Assembly: GCF_052118625.1 (NCBI RefSeq)
Contig: NZ_JBQKGW010000016.1
Location: 1-64,000 of the forward strand
Reading direction: 5' to 3'
Origin: Porcincola sp945869225
Lineage (GTDB): Bacteria > Bacillota > Clostridia > Lachnospirales > Lachnospiraceae
Length of the DNA: 64,000 nucleotides
The notes under the pieces were generated by a model. It made no database searches. It saw only the letters and a list, made by a program, of their open reading frames with translations, and was not told the DNA's origin. A program made the translations under genes and the position numbers. Shown here piece after piece: positions 51,356 to 60,317 of the stretch; positions within the stretch are counted from its first letter, which is position 1, and the number at the start of each line of letters is the position of its first letter.

Positions 51356-52711
51356 TCACCCCGGGATGTGCAGCAGTGCCCGCGAGATGCTGAGGAAAAT
51401 CAGCAGCGAGCAGGAGTCCACGATGGTCGTGATCAGAGGGGATGCCATCATGGCCGGATCGAGGTGGAGTTTTGTCGCGATCAGCGGCAGGACACCGCCA
51501 ATCACCTTCGCCATGACAACCGTGCAGAGCATCGCAATCGCGACGGTCAGCCCGATCAGCTCATGCCCCGGGTACTGAATCAGAATACGGATATAGTTCA
51601 GGGCGCCCAGAATCAGTCCGCAGATCAATGCAACCCGCAGCTCCTTCCAGATGACCTTCAGCGCGTCCTTCACGCTGATTTCATGCAGCGCCAGCGACCG
51701 GATAACCAGCGTGCTGGACTGCGCGCCTGCATTACCGCCCGTGTCGGTCAGCATCGGGATAAATGTGATCAGTACCGGAATTGCCGTCAGCGTATCCTCG
51801 AATTTCCCGAGAATTCCGCCGGAGACCATGTCCGCCATCATCAGCACGATCAGCCAGATAATCCGGTGACCGACCATCCGGATGACGGGTGTCTTCAGGT
51901 ATGGCGCCTCCTCGGGGGTGGTTCCGGCCATCTTCTGGAAGTCTTCCGTAGCCTCCTCTGTCATGACATCAATGGCATCATCGACCGTGATGATGCCAAC
52001 CAGCCGGTTCTCCGCATCCAGCACGGGCATCGTTGTAAAGTCATAGCGGTCAAACAGCTTCGCCGCGTTCTCCCGGTCCTCCGTCGTATGAACCGAGATG
52101 ACATCCTTTGTCATGATGTCGCTGATCTCAGCATTCCGCTTGCACAGAAGCATCTCACGGACTGTGACAACACCCAGCAGTTTCTGGGCGGTGTCCGTCA
52201 CATAACAGGTGTAGAGATCCTCACTGTCCTCACCGTTTGCACGGATCCAGCGGATGGCTTCCATGACCGTCATATTCGGGCGCAGCCGGACATACTCAGT
52301 CGTCATGACCGCTCCGGCACTGTCCTCCGGATATTTCAGCAGAGCGTTGATGTCCTTGCGGTCTTCCGGTCTGACCTTGCTCAGCACCCGGCGCACAACA
52401 TTGGCCGGCATCTCCTCCAGCATGTCAACAGCGTCATCCGTGTACATCTCCGCCAGGACATCCTTGACTTCCTGATCGGTAAAATTATCCAGGAATTTCT
52501 GCTGCTCCTCCGGCTCCATCTCGCTGAAGGTATCGGCGGCCTCATCCTTGGGCAGAATCCGGAACAAGACGATCCTTTTCTCATCCGGGAACTCCGACAG
52601 GATCTCCGCGATGTCAACCGGCTCCATGTGATTGAAGGCTTCCTTCAGCCCTGCAATATCATGTTTTGCAAGAAGAGCCGTTATCCTCTCTACTCTCTCT
52701 TCAATTGTCAT
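51356..52711 (-). CDS. mgtE: Magnesium transporter MgtE
   Basis: A 451-aa channel. The N-terminal superhelical domain (about 1-130) and two CBS domains (about 130-255) form the cytosolic Mg sensor, and five membrane helices (about 280-450) form the pore. PVLITFIPMLTDTGGNAGAQSSTLVIR and a C-terminal ASPLITTIVDSCSLLIF segment are diagnostic, the latter with the pore Asp. GAAGGAG precedes the ATG. It is expressed from a promoter at 53029-53056 with a leader of about 310 nt; no M-box riboswitch consensus is visible in it. Confidence 0.96.
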   Translation of the reverse strand: MTIEERVERITALLAKHDIAGLKEAFNHMEPVDIAEILSEFPDEKRIVLFRILPKDEAADTFSEMEPEEQQKFLDNFTDQEVKDVLAEMYTDDAVDMLEEMPANVVRRVLSKVRPEDRKDINALLKYPEDSAGAVMTTEYVRLRPNMTVMEAIRWIRANGEDSEDLYTCYVTDTAQKLLGVVTVREMLLCKRNAEISDIMTKDVISVHTTEDRENAAKLFDRYDFTTMPVLDAENRLVGIITVDDAIDVMTEEATEDFQKMAGTTPEEAPYLKTPVIRMVGHRIIWLIVLMMADMVSGGILGKFEDTLTAIPVLITFIPMLTDTGGNAGAQSSTLVIRSLALHEISVKDALKVIWKELRVALICGLILGALNYIRILIQYPGHELIGLTVAIAMLCTVVMAKVIGGVLPLIATKLHLDPAMMASPLITTIVDSCSLLIFLSISRALLHIPG

Positions 52712-53022
52712 ATTCTGTCTTTCTCCTTCAATTTTTTGTTGAATCAGATACCATAATGCTTCTGAAGAAGAAGACTGATGTTGTCAGATGTAACTGCTCT
52801 TCCGGGAATGAAGAATGAATATGTACAGAAATGAAAATCCGTCCCCTCCGGGGTCAGATGTCAGCACACAGAAAGGCTGTGCGCCATGTGACGTCTGCCC
52901 GGCTCATCTTCACGCAGACAGAAGAACAGAACCATATTCGAACACCGTCTCCGTCCATAAACGCGCACTCCTTTCCTCAATTGATCTGACTGTTGCTTCG
53001 AAAACCGGCACAGTGGCCGGAC
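52712..53022 (-). promoter_or_regulatory. Long mgtE 5' leader
   Basis: The leader runs from the predicted start near 53022 to mgtE. In order it contains a small CCGGC/GCCGG hairpin, a 34-codon ORF with its own AAAGGAG, a GCGCACAG/CTGTGTGC hairpin overlapping the end of that ORF, and an AT-richer stretch up to the mgtE ribosome site. No M-box (ykoK) consensus such as GGTGAGGCTCC was found. A leader-peptide or other Mg-responsive control is possible. Confidence 0.5.
52854..52958 (-). CDS. Possible leader peptide upstream of mgtE
   Basis: A 34-codon ORF starting MDGDGVRIWFC and ending FLCADI, with AAAGGAG nine bases before the ATG. It is followed by a hairpin and about 140 nt before mgtE. Leader peptides control Mg transporter genes in enteric bacteria (mgtL, mgtP), but this peptide lacks the acidic or proline runs expected of such sensors. 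Whether it is translated is unknown. Confidence 0.4.
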   Translation of the reverse strand: MDGDGVRIWFCSSVCVKMSRADVTWRTAFLCADI

Positions 53023-53028
53023 GAATAC

Positions 53029-53056
53029 AGTATACCCTCTCATCATCCCGGGTCAA
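53029..53056 (-). promoter_or_regulatory. Sigma-A promoter of mgtE
   Basis: On the minus strand TTGACC (53051-53056) and TATACT (53029-53034) are spaced 16 bp, directly after the glgP terminator (53098-53151). This sets mgtE as a separate transcription unit with a long leader. Confidence 0.75.
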
Positions 53057-53097
53057 GCCCATTTTCGCCGCCTGTGAATGGTTCCCTTCTCTTCCAG

Positions 53098-53151
53098 AAA
53101 AGACCCCCTCAGGGACTGCCCGTGACTCACAGACAGTGCCCGAGGGGGTCT
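53098..53151 (-). terminator. Rho-independent terminator of glgP
   Basis: On the minus strand AGACCCCCTC pairs with GAGGGGGTCT, with a further paired GGGCACTG/CAGTCCC part inside, followed by TTTTC. It lies about 20 bp beyond the glgP stop. Confidence 0.88.
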
Positions 53152-53171
53152 GATATTCTTCCGTCAGAAGC

Positions 53172-55457
53172 TTACTGCACCTGCCAGATGTCTCTGTTGT
53201 ACTCCTCGATCGTGCGGTCGGAGGAGAAATAACCGGCCTTTGAGATGTTGATCAGGCACTTTCTCTCCCATGCCTTTCTGTCTGCATAGTCTCTGTACGC
53301 CTGCTCCCTGATCTTCGAATAAGCCTCGAAATCCGGGAAGGTCATGAACCAGTCCTTATTCAGGAGCTCGTTCTTCAGACGATTCAGACGCTCGGCATTG
53401 CCGATCTCCATCATCCTGCTGCCGGTCAGATAGTCGACTGCCTCACGCAGCACTGCATCCCTGTTGTACCAGTCACGGGAGACATAATCTGCCTTCTCAT
53501 AGTGGCTGATGACCTCCGGGCTTCTCATCCCGAAGATGTAGATGTTGTCATCCCCGACAAGGTTGTGAATCTCGACGTTCGCACCATCCTCTGTCCCGAT
53601 CGTGACTGCGCCGTTGAGCATGTATTTCATGTTTCCGGTTCCGGACGCCTCCTTGGATGCGAGTGAAATCTGCTCGGACAGATCGCAGGCCGGAATCAGC
53701 TTCTCCGCAACCGTGATGTTGTAGTTGTCGACCATCACGACACGGAAGACCTTCGAAACCTCCGGATCATGCTCGATGATATCCTGCAGGCAGAGGATCG
53801 CGTGGATAATATCCTGTGCGATGATATATGCCGGTGCGGCTTTTGCAGCAAACAGGACCGTCACCTTCGGATCATCCAGCGCCTGACCGGCTTCGACCTT
53901 GCGTCTGAGATCCAGATAATGGTGGATGCACCACAGAAGGTTCATCTGCTGCCTCTTGTACTCGTGCAGACGCTTTGCCTGGATATCGAAGATGGAGTCC
54001 GGATCGATCTCGATCTTCCGGGTGTCCTTCAGATACTTCGCAAGACGTACCTTATTTCGGCTCTTGATCGCCATCAGATCGCTGAGAACCTGCTCATCAT
54101 CCGCATACTTCCCGAATTCCTCCAGCTTCTCCGAGTGGCGGATGAAGTCACTTCCGATCTTCCCGGAGATGTAGCGGCCAAGATCCGGATTGCAGGAGAG
54201 CAGCCATCTGCGGAAGGTAATCCCGTTCGTCTTGTTGTTGAACTTCTCCGGGTAGATGTTGTAGAAGTTTCTCAGCTCCGTCTGCTCAAGAATCTCCGTG
54301 TGAAGCTTTGCAACACCGTTGACCGACTTTCCGTAGTGGATATCAATGTGCGCCATATGCACCGTGTCATTTTTATCGATGATCACGACCGACGGATCGT
54401 CATACTTTCTTCTGACACGGTCATCCAGTGCCTCGATGATCGGCACCAGCTGCGGAACAATCTCCTTCAGATAGGAAATGGGCCACTTTTCAAGCGCTTC
54501 CGCCAGGATCGTGTGATTCGTGTACGCAGCACACTTTGAGACAATGGCAACAGCCTCATCCTCGCTGATGCCTCTCTCCTCCAGCAGGCGGATCATCTCC
54601 GGAATGATCATGGTCGGATGCGTATCATTGATCTGGAAGACTGCGTAATCCGCCAGATCATGCAGGTTGCTGCCTCTTGCGACGCACTCGTCCAGGATCA
54701 GCTGCGCACCGTTGCTGACCATGAAGTACTGCTGATAGATGCGAAGCTTGCGTCCGTCATCGTCGGAATCGTCCGGGTACAGGAACAGGGTCAGGTTCTT
54801 TGCGATATCCTTCTTGTCAAAATCAATTCCGTCGTGGACGATGCTTTCGTCAACTGTGTCCAGATCGAACAGATGCAGCGGAATGGTCTCGCTCTCGTAT
54901 CCCGTCACATACAGGTCATAGAGCGTGGAATGGTAGGTCTTCCCGGCCATGGTCACATCGTAGCCCCTGGAGGTCTTCACTTCCCAGCCGGACTTCTTCA
55001 GCCACGGGTTCGGCTCTGCCTTCTGCTGATGATCCACGAATTCCTGGCGGAACAGTCCCAGATGATAGTTCAGCCCGACACCGCAGCCGTTCAGGTTCAG
55101 CGTTGCGATGGAATCCAGGAAGCAGGAAGCCAGACGGCCAAGTCCGCCATTCCCGAGCGAGGGCTCCTCCTCGATCTCCTCGATTGCCGTGATATCCTTT
55201 CCGTTCTTCTCCAGAAGCTCCCTCGTCTCATCGAACAGTCCGAGATTGATCAGGTTGTTCGAAAGCAGCTTACCAATTAAGAATTCCGCAGACAGATAGT
55301 AGATTTTCTTCTTTTTTTTGCTCTCGAAAGGGAGCTTTTTCTCTGCCTCCGCCTGTGTGACTGCCAGAAGTCCCTTGTACAGCTCCTCGTTCGAGGCATC
55401 TCTGACGCTCTTGCCCATCTCCTTCGTCAGCCTGCTTTCCAGTTCGCTCATGTTCAT
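53172..55457 (-). CDS. glgP: Glycogen/maltodextrin phosphorylase
   Basis: A 761-aa GT35 enzyme releasing glucose-1-phosphate from alpha-glucans. The PLP-lysine motif EASGTGNMKYMLNG, the N-terminal SLGNGGLGRLASCFLDS and AKRLHEYKRQQMN are clear. It is somewhat shorter than the usual 800-840 residues; the gap after YDVTMAGKTYHSTLYD to LYVTGYESETIPL looks like a natural short form seen in Clostridia. It is a single gene with its own terminator, divergent from an AraC-type regulator that may control it. Confidence 0.95.
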   Translation of the reverse strand: MNMSELESRLTKEMGKSVRDASNEELYKGLLAVTQAEAEKKLPFESKKKKKIYYLSAEFLIGKLLSNNLINLGLFDETRELLEKNGKDITAIEEIEEEPSLGNGGLGRLASCFLDSIATLNLNGCGVGLNYHLGLFRQEFVDHQQKAEPNPWLKKSGWEVKTSRGYDVTMAGKTYHSTLYDLYVTGYESETIPLHLFDLDTVDESIVHDGIDFDKKDIAKNLTLFLYPDDSDDDGRKLRIYQQYFMVSNGAQLILDECVARGSNLHDLADYAVFQINDTHPTMIIPEMIRLLEERGISEDEAVAIVSKCAAYTNHTILAEALEKWPISYLKEIVPQLVPIIEALDDRVRRKYDDPSVVIIDKNDTVHMAHIDIHYGKSVNGVAKLHTEILEQTELRNFYNIYPEKFNNKTNGITFRRWLLSCNPDLGRYISGKIGSDFIRHSEKLEEFGKYADDEQVLSDLMAIKSRNKVRLAKYLKDTRKIEIDPDSIFDIQAKRLHEYKRQQMNLLWCIHHYLDLRRKVEAGQALDDPKVTVLFAAKAAPAYIIAQDIIHAILCLQDIIEHDPEVSKVFRVVMVDNYNITVAEKLIPACDLSEQISLASKEASGTGNMKYMLNGAVTIGTEDGANVEIHNLVGDDNIYIFGMRSPEVISHYEKADYVSRDWYNRDAVLREAVDYLTGSRMMEIGNAERLNRLKNELLNKDWFMTFPDFEAYSKIREQAYRDYADRKAWERKCLINISKAGYFSSDRTIEEYNRDIWQVQ

Positions 55458-55651
55458 TTACCCCTTTCTGGTTGCACCTTTATCGCAACGATTCATCCGG
55501 CTTTCTGCCGGCATATCTCCCTCATTTCTTGTTCGCACCAATACCATACCCCATTCCGAAAGCCAGGGCTTGTCGATACCGCTTGAAAAGTAGTACAATC
55601 CTATTAATTCTAGTGTCGGAAGGCACCATCGCAAAAAGGGGACTGTTCAAA

Positions 55652-56548
55652 ATGGATATGGACCAGTATCAGGGATATCACGAGACAAAGGTGCACACAA
55701 GCGAGGACTTTCCCTACAACACCTTTCCTTGTACAATTCCACTGGATTTCACCTCCGTCCCGCTGCACTGGCACAACACGGCGGAGATCATCGTTGTCAA
55801 GAAGGGCTCCGGCATCATCGGACTCGACATGACCGACCTGGTCTGCAGGGAAGGCGATTTTGTGCTGGTGCTGCCGGGGCACCTCCACTCCATCCGCCCG
55901 CTGAAGAACGAAAACGGATACGTCCGCATGGAGTACGAGAACATCATCTTCTCGACCTCGCTTCTGCTGGCGAGACAGCCGGAAATGACCAGCTCGCTGA
56001 TCGAAACCTTTCTGCAGGGGGACTACCTGCCGGAGGTGCTTCATTTTACCAGAAAGGAACGCTGGCATGACAATGCCCGGCTCATCATCGAGGAGACCGA
56101 TCTGCTCTGCAGCCAGAAACCGGAAGGGTACCAGATCGCTGTGCGCGGCAATCTGCTGCGGCTGTTCTATCTCATTGTTTCGCGGACCGTCCGGACTCCC
56201 GGGAAGCTGCGCCCCGGACGCCTTGAGAAGGTGAAACTGATCGTCAAGTACGTGGAAGACCATTTTTCAGAACCGATCAGTATCCATGACATGGCTGAGC
56301 TGTCCGGGTACAGTGAATCCCATTTCATGAAGTTTTTCCGGGACACGATGGGCATGAGCTTTGTCTCCTGGCTGGAGCGCTACCGCCTTTCGATGGCCGC
56401 CCGCATGCTGACGCTCACCGACGACCCCATCCTGCTCGTCAGCGCAAACGCCGGCTATCCGAACCTCTCTTACTTCAACCGCTCCTTCAAGGCACGATAC
56501 GGTATGACTCCCAGCAGCTACCGGCGGCAGTCCGCCGCATCACACTGA
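55652..56548 (+). CDS. AraC-family transcriptional regulator with cupin sensor
   Basis: A 298-aa regulator with an N-terminal cupin domain (about 25-110; PLHWHNTAEIIVVKKGSG and LPGHLHSI) and two C-terminal helix-turn-helix motifs (SIHDMAELSGYSESHFMKFF and DPILLVSANAGYPNLSYFNR). ATG at 55652 (MDMDQYQG) has AAGGGGA upstream; the open frame back to 55472 is not supported. It is divergent from glgP across 194 bp, so a link to carbohydrate storage is plausible. The stop codon lies in the first unit of a 22-bp tandem repeat. Confidence 0.9.
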   Translation: MDMDQYQGYHETKVHTSEDFPYNTFPCTIPLDFTSVPLHWHNTAEIIVVKKGSGIIGLDMTDLVCREGDFVLVLPGHLHSIRPLKNENGYVRMEYENIIFSTSLLLARQPEMTSSLIETFLQGDYLPEVLHFTRKERWHDNARLIIEETDLLCSQKPEGYQIAVRGNLLRLFYLIVSRTVRTPGKLRPGRLEKVKLIVKYVEDHFSEPISIHDMAELSGYSESHFMKFFRDTMGMSFVSWLERYRLSMAARMLTLTDDPILLVSANAGYPNLSYFNRSFKARYGMTPSSYRRQSAASH

Positions 56549-56608
56549 CCGCGCCGCCGCATCACACTGACCGCGCCGCCGCATCACACTGACCGCGCCG
56601 CCGCATCA
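56535..56608. repeat. 22-bp tandem repeat, 3.4 copies, at the AraC gene end
   Basis: The unit CCGCATCACACTGACCGCGC plus CG is repeated exactly at 56535, 56557 and 56579, with an 8-bp partial copy. The first unit encodes the last residues and stop of the AraC-type protein, so copy number does not change the protein. The array ends at the terminator of rsmI on the opposite strand. Confidence 0.95.
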
Positions 56609-56634
56609 AAAAACCGGGCGCATCCGCTCCCGGT
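56608..56634 (-). terminator. Rho-independent terminator of rsmI
   Basis: On the minus strand ACCGGG pairs with CCCGGT around a 10-nt loop, followed by six T. It lies just after the rsmI stop and marks the end of the tatD - speA-like - holB - ricT - trmN6 - rsmI run. Confidence 0.85.
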
Positions 56635-56645
56635 TTGTCCTGTCC

Positions 56646-57488
56646 TCAGGTCATCAGCTGGCTGTATACATCCCTCCGGCTGATCCCCCTGTCACGGGCG
56701 ACGGCCTTCATCGCCTCTTTTCTGTCCATGCCCTGGCTGACATACTTCTGAAAATGCTCTTCCACCGTCATGCTCTGGGCAACGGTGTCCTGTTTCTCGC
56801 GCTTCAGCTCACTTCTGCTTCTTCCTTCGATCACCAGAACATACTCGCCTCTCGGCTCTTTTTCTCCGTACGCCCTGAGCGCCTCTCCGATCGTCGTCTC
56901 CTCGATCGTCTCATGCTTCTTGGTCAGCTCTCTTGCCAGCGTGATGTGCCGGTCTCCCAGTGCACCGAGCAGCTCCCCGAGCGTCCGGACAAGCCGGTGC
57001 GGTGCCTCGTACAGCACGATGGTTCTCGTCTCCGTCTTCAGCTCCTCCAGGATCTCTGCCCGTTCTTTTTTATCCATCGGTAGAAAGGCTTCAAAGCAGA
57101 ACCGTCTCGTCGGTTTGCCAGAGCAGACAAGCGCATTCACCGCCGCACAGGCTCCCGGGACAGGAGAAACAGTAATCCCATTCTGAAGTGCCATGCGGAC
57201 CAGATCTTCCCCGGGGTCGGAAATTCCCGGCGTTCCTGCGTCTGTCACGACAGCAACATTCTCCCCCTCAAGCAGACGGTCGATCAGGGCATGCGCCTTG
57301 CTGAGTCTGTTGTATTCATGATAGCTCGTCATCGGGGTATGGATGTCAAAATGATTCAGCAGCCTGATGCTTCCCCGCGTATCCTCCGCAGCAATCAGAT
57401 CCGCCTCTCTCAGCGTTCGGACCGCCCGCGGCGTCATATCTTCCAGGTTTCCGATCGGCGTCGCGACCAGATAGAGTATTCCCGCCAT
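56646..57488 (-). CDS. rsmI: 16S rRNA (cytidine-1402-2'-O)-methyltransferase
   Basis: A 280-aa SAM-dependent methyltransferase of the tetrapyrrole methylase fold. GILYLVATPIGNLEDMTPRA, AAEDTRGSIRLLNHF, VTDAGTPGISDPGEDLV and LYEAPHRL match RsmI. It modifies C1402 in the ribosomal decoding centre. The position after trmN6 matches the order seen in Bacillus (yabB then yabC). Confidence 0.96.
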   Translation of the reverse strand: MAGILYLVATPIGNLEDMTPRAVRTLREADLIAAEDTRGSIRLLNHFDIHTPMTSYHEYNRLSKAHALIDRLLEGENVAVVTDAGTPGISDPGEDLVRMALQNGITVSPVPGACAAVNALVCSGKPTRRFCFEAFLPMDKKERAEILEELKTETRTIVLYEAPHRLVRTLGELLGALGDRHITLARELTKKHETIEETTIGEALRAYGEKEPRGEYVLVIEGRSRSELKREKQDTVAQSMTVEEHFQKYVSQGMDRKEAMKAVARDRGISRRDVYSQLMT

Positions 57489-57564
57489 CTTTCCCTCGCT
57501 TTAACGTACACTGTTGTCCGGCAGGCTGTTCATGCTCTCCCTGTCAGGGCCGGATTTCGTGCCG

Positions 57565-58446
57565 TCATCCGTACAGCGCCCGCACCTCGTCTGTGTAGAC
57601 ACCCGGCCGCTCATAGATGACCAGCGGCCTTTCCACTGCCAGCCTCGGTCTTCCGCCCCTGACGGCCTCGACGAGCACCATATTGGGCTCACGCCCCTGC
57701 ATTGGGTGAACCAGCCTCATCCGCTTCGGCTCCAGGCCATACGCATTCAGATTTCGGAAGATATCTGCAAGACGGAATGGACGGTGCACCATGCACAGCC
57801 GTCCCTGCGGCCTCAGCGCATAGGCCGCCGCTGCGCAGACATCCTCCAGACTGCACAGAATCTCGTGCCGTGCAGCCGTCAGTGCCTCATTTTCCCCTGT
57901 CAGACCATGCCCGCCGATCATATACGGCGGGTTGACCGTGACCAGGTCGAAGGACGCCGGCTTTACCAGCTCCCGGATCCTGCAAAGGTCTCCTTCCAGA
58001 AAATGAACGCGGCCTGTCTGTTCGTTTCCTGCTGCGCTTCGTGCCGCCATATCGACGCACGTCGAATTGATTTCAATTCCGGAAAAGACCGGATATGGAA
58101 CGTCTGTCTCCTCTCTGTGCCGGTCCTGCCATCTTGCATCCATCAGAATCGGGATGATTCCGTTGCCGCTGCACAGATCAAGAACCCGACTGCCAGGCCG
58201 GACAGACTGTTCTGCAAAAGCTGCCAGGAGCACGGCATCCATCCCGAAGCAGAACAGAGACGGGTTCTGGATCAGCCTTGCCCCGTCCCGCTGCAGGTCA
58301 TCCAGCCGTTCCCCCGGATGCAGGCCGAATCCAGCCGCGCTGCCTCTTTCAGAAAGCCCCGGCTCATGCAGCCGTTTTTCCCCGACATTCTGTGTCTGAG
58401 ACGTTCGCGTCTCCGGCTGCTGCCGGTTACCTTGTTCCGTTTCCAC
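57565..58446 (-). CDS. tRNA1(Val) (adenine-37-N6)-methyltransferase-like protein
   Basis: A 293-aa methyltransferase. The SAM-binding VLDLCSGNGIIPILM, a GIEINSTCVDMA segment and the catalytic NPPY motif (TVNPPYMIGG) identify the TrmN6/YabB group, which methylates adenine-37 of a tRNA. An extra hydrophilic N-terminus of about 40 residues (Glu/Gln/Arg-rich) precedes the domain. The ATG overlaps the ricT stop, so translation is coupled. Confidence 0.88.
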   Translation of the reverse strand: METEQGNRQQPETRTSQTQNVGEKRLHEPGLSERGSAAGFGLHPGERLDDLQRDGARLIQNPSLFCFGMDAVLLAAFAEQSVRPGSRVLDLCSGNGIIPILMDARWQDRHREETDVPYPVFSGIEINSTCVDMAARSAAGNEQTGRVHFLEGDLCRIRELVKPASFDLVTVNPPYMIGGHGLTGENEALTAARHEILCSLEDVCAAAAYALRPQGRLCMVHRPFRLADIFRNLNAYGLEPKRMRLVHPMQGREPNMVLVEAVRGGRPRLAVERPLVIYERPGVYTDEVRALYG

Positions 58447-60314
58447 TATCTTCTCCCGTAGATCGCCATCTCATTCGATCTCTTTTGCGGCGCCCCGCCC
58501 TCCGCTGCCATCAGATTTTCTCCGCCTGCATCCGGCGCTCCGCCCGGGCTGCCAGGTTTTTCCGCACTGCGGTCTGATTCCGGCTGGCGCTCTCTGCGGA
58601 ACCGGTTCGGACCATCTCCTTTATATCCTCGCCGGTCGCGCAACTGAGCCTTTCCATTCCCATCTCCGCGATCCTGCCTGTTCCGGACGCCCTCGTCCCG
58701 GTCTCCACGTCTCTGCCTGTTCTGAGCTTCATCGCCTCGTTCCGGACGCCGCGTTCTGCCCTGGCCATCCCCGCCACGCTCCGGGCGCCTCGGTCTGTCC
58801 TGGCCATCCTCGCCTCGCTCCGGACGCCGCATTCTGCCCTGGCCATCCTCACCGCGATCCGGGCGCCGCATTCTGCTCTGTCCATCCTCACCGCGTTCCG
58901 GGCGCCTCGGTCTGCTCTGGGCACCCTCTCCGCGCTCCGGACGCCTCGGTCTTCCCTGGCCATCCTCACCGCGTTCCGGGCGCCGCATTCTGCCCTGGCC
59001 ATCCCCGCCGCGATCCGGGCGTCTCTGTCTGCTCTGGACCTCCTCGCCTCGCTCTCCGCGGCCCGGCTGATTCGGATCATCCTGCTTCCGCTCTCCACGG
59101 TCCGGCTGATTCGGATCATCCTGCTTCCGCTCTCCGCGGTCCGGACGATTTGAAAACTCCCTCCGGCCTGACTTTCTGTACCCCTTCTCCTGCCGCTGCA
59201 GGCGGTCCGGCCGTGGAGCTGTTTCCGTCTGTGCGTCCGTCTCCGGCTTCTCCATCTGATCCGGCTGCCGCACACCGTCTTCAGAATCAGACACCTGCGT
59301 CACGGTGGCAGAGCCTGTTATTTTCTCTGTCTCCTGCTGTTCATTCTCCGGATTTCTTCCCGCACCGTCCGCATGGCCCTCGTTTCTTCCCCCGGCACTG
59401 CCTGAAGGGCGCTCTCCCCTGCTCTGTGTGCTGTCCGGTCTGCTGTCCGGCTTTCTCTGTCCGCCCTCCGGGCTTTCCTGCGTTCCCTCTTCCCTGCGCT
59501 TTCTCGGCGTGAAGGTCAGTTCATCCACGCTGAAGTTCTCGATTTCCTTGCTGTCGTCTTCTTCAAACAGCACGCGGACCCGCTGCCGGAGGACATTCAG
59601 CTCGATCACCTTGCCCATGCGCCCGTCGGCAGTTGTCGCCGCCGCGCCCAGTTTCGGCATCCGGGTATTCAGAAACTCGTACGTCTCCTCCTCATTTTTG
59701 AGACAGCACATCAGTCTGCCGCAGATCCCGGAAATCTTTCCCGGGTTCAGAGACAGATTCTGCTCCTTCGCCATCTTGATCGAAACCGGCGCAAAGTCAT
59801 TGAGATAGGTTGCACAGCACAGCTCGCGCCCGCAGCTTCCGATGCCGCCAAGCATCCGGGTCTCGTCGCGTACACCGATCTGTCTGAGCTCAATTCTGGT
59901 GTGGAACACCGACGCCAAATCCTTGACCAGATCCCGGAAGTCGATCCGTCCGTCCGCGGTAAAGTAGAAGAGAATCCGATTCTCGTCAAATGCATACTCT
60001 GCATCGACGAGCTTCATCTCCAGGTTATGTTTGTGGATCTTTTCCCGGCAGATTTTCAGCGCTTCCTTCTCTTTAACGGAAAGCTCCGCCCGCTTCTCCT
60101 CGTCCTCCTTCGTCGCCACGCGGATCACAGACCGGAGCGGCTGCGCCACCATGTCATCCGCAACCGTCCGCGCGCGCATCGAGACGACGCCGTACTCCGG
60201 TCCGCGCGCCGTCTCGACAATCACATGATCCCCGATGTGGAGTTCAAACTCCTTCACATCAAAATAGTATACTTTCCCGGCGCTGCGGAACCGCACGCCT
60301 ATGATCTTGACCAT
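58446..60314 (-). CDS. ricT: PSP1-domain protein RicT (YaaT) with a long Arg/Gly-rich repeat tail
   Basis: A 622-aa protein. Residues 1-270 are the PSP1 domain, with cysteines 161, 166-167 and 198, 203-204 in GSCGRELCC and GICGRLMCC, the ligands that bind iron-sulfur clusters in the YaaT/RicT complex acting on RNase Y. Residues 275-622 are an extra disordered tail rich in Arg, Gly, Glu, Asp and Gln with nine 13-residue repeats (429-545). Bacillus RicT has no such tail (about 275 aa). Gene order holB-ricT-trmN6-rsmI is conserved in Firmicutes. Confidence 0.92.
   Translation of the reverse strand: MVKIIGVRFRSAGKVYYFDVKEFELHIGDHVIVETARGPEYGVVSMRARTVADDMVAQPLRSVIRVATKEDEEKRAELSVKEKEALKICREKIHKHNLEMKLVDAEYAFDENRILFYFTADGRIDFRDLVKDLASVFHTRIELRQIGVRDETRMLGGIGSCGRELCCATYLNDFAPVSIKMAKEQNLSLNPGKISGICGRLMCCLKNEEETYEFLNTRMPKLGAAATTADGRMGKVIELNVLRQRVRVLFEEDDSKEIENFSVDELTFTPRKRREEGTQESPEGGQRKPDSRPDSTQSRGERPSGSAGGRNEGHADGAGRNPENEQQETEKITGSATVTQVSDSEDGVRQPDQMEKPETDAQTETAPRPDRLQRQEKGYRKSGRREFSNRPDRGERKQDDPNQPDRGERKQDDPNQPGRGERGEEVQSRQRRPDRGGDGQGRMRRPERGEDGQGRPRRPERGEGAQSRPRRPERGEDGQSRMRRPDRGEDGQGRMRRPERGEDGQDRPRRPERGGDGQGRTRRPERGDEAQNRQRRGDRDEGVRNRQDRGDGNGKAQLRDRRGYKGDGPNRFRRERQPESDRSAEKPGSPGGAPDAGGENLMAAEGGAPQKRSNEMAIYGRR
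58680..59030 (-). repeat. 39-bp tandem repeat array encoding the RicT RG tail
   Basis: Nine in-frame copies of a 39-bp unit encode variants of RMRRPERGEDGQG (residues 429-545). A further pair of 39-bp repeats (RGERKQDDPNQPD) lies just upstream near 59040-59130. The copies vary at a few positions. Such arrays change length easily by recombination. Confidence 0.9.
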
Positions 60315-60317
60315 ATA

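Noticed and set aside
51320..52756. Plus-strand ORF of 478 codons opposite mgtE
   Set aside because: Antisense to a clear MgtE; the sequence is His/Arg/Asp-rich shadow translation.
52712..53022. Mg2+ riboswitch (M-box) upstream of mgtE
   Set aside because: No M-box consensus core was found on either strand; only small hairpins and a short ORF are present.
58680..59030. Regular 39-bp repeats that might be taken for a CRISPR array
   Set aside because: The repeats are in frame, vary at codon positions, lack unique spacers and encode part of the RicT tail; no cas genes are near.
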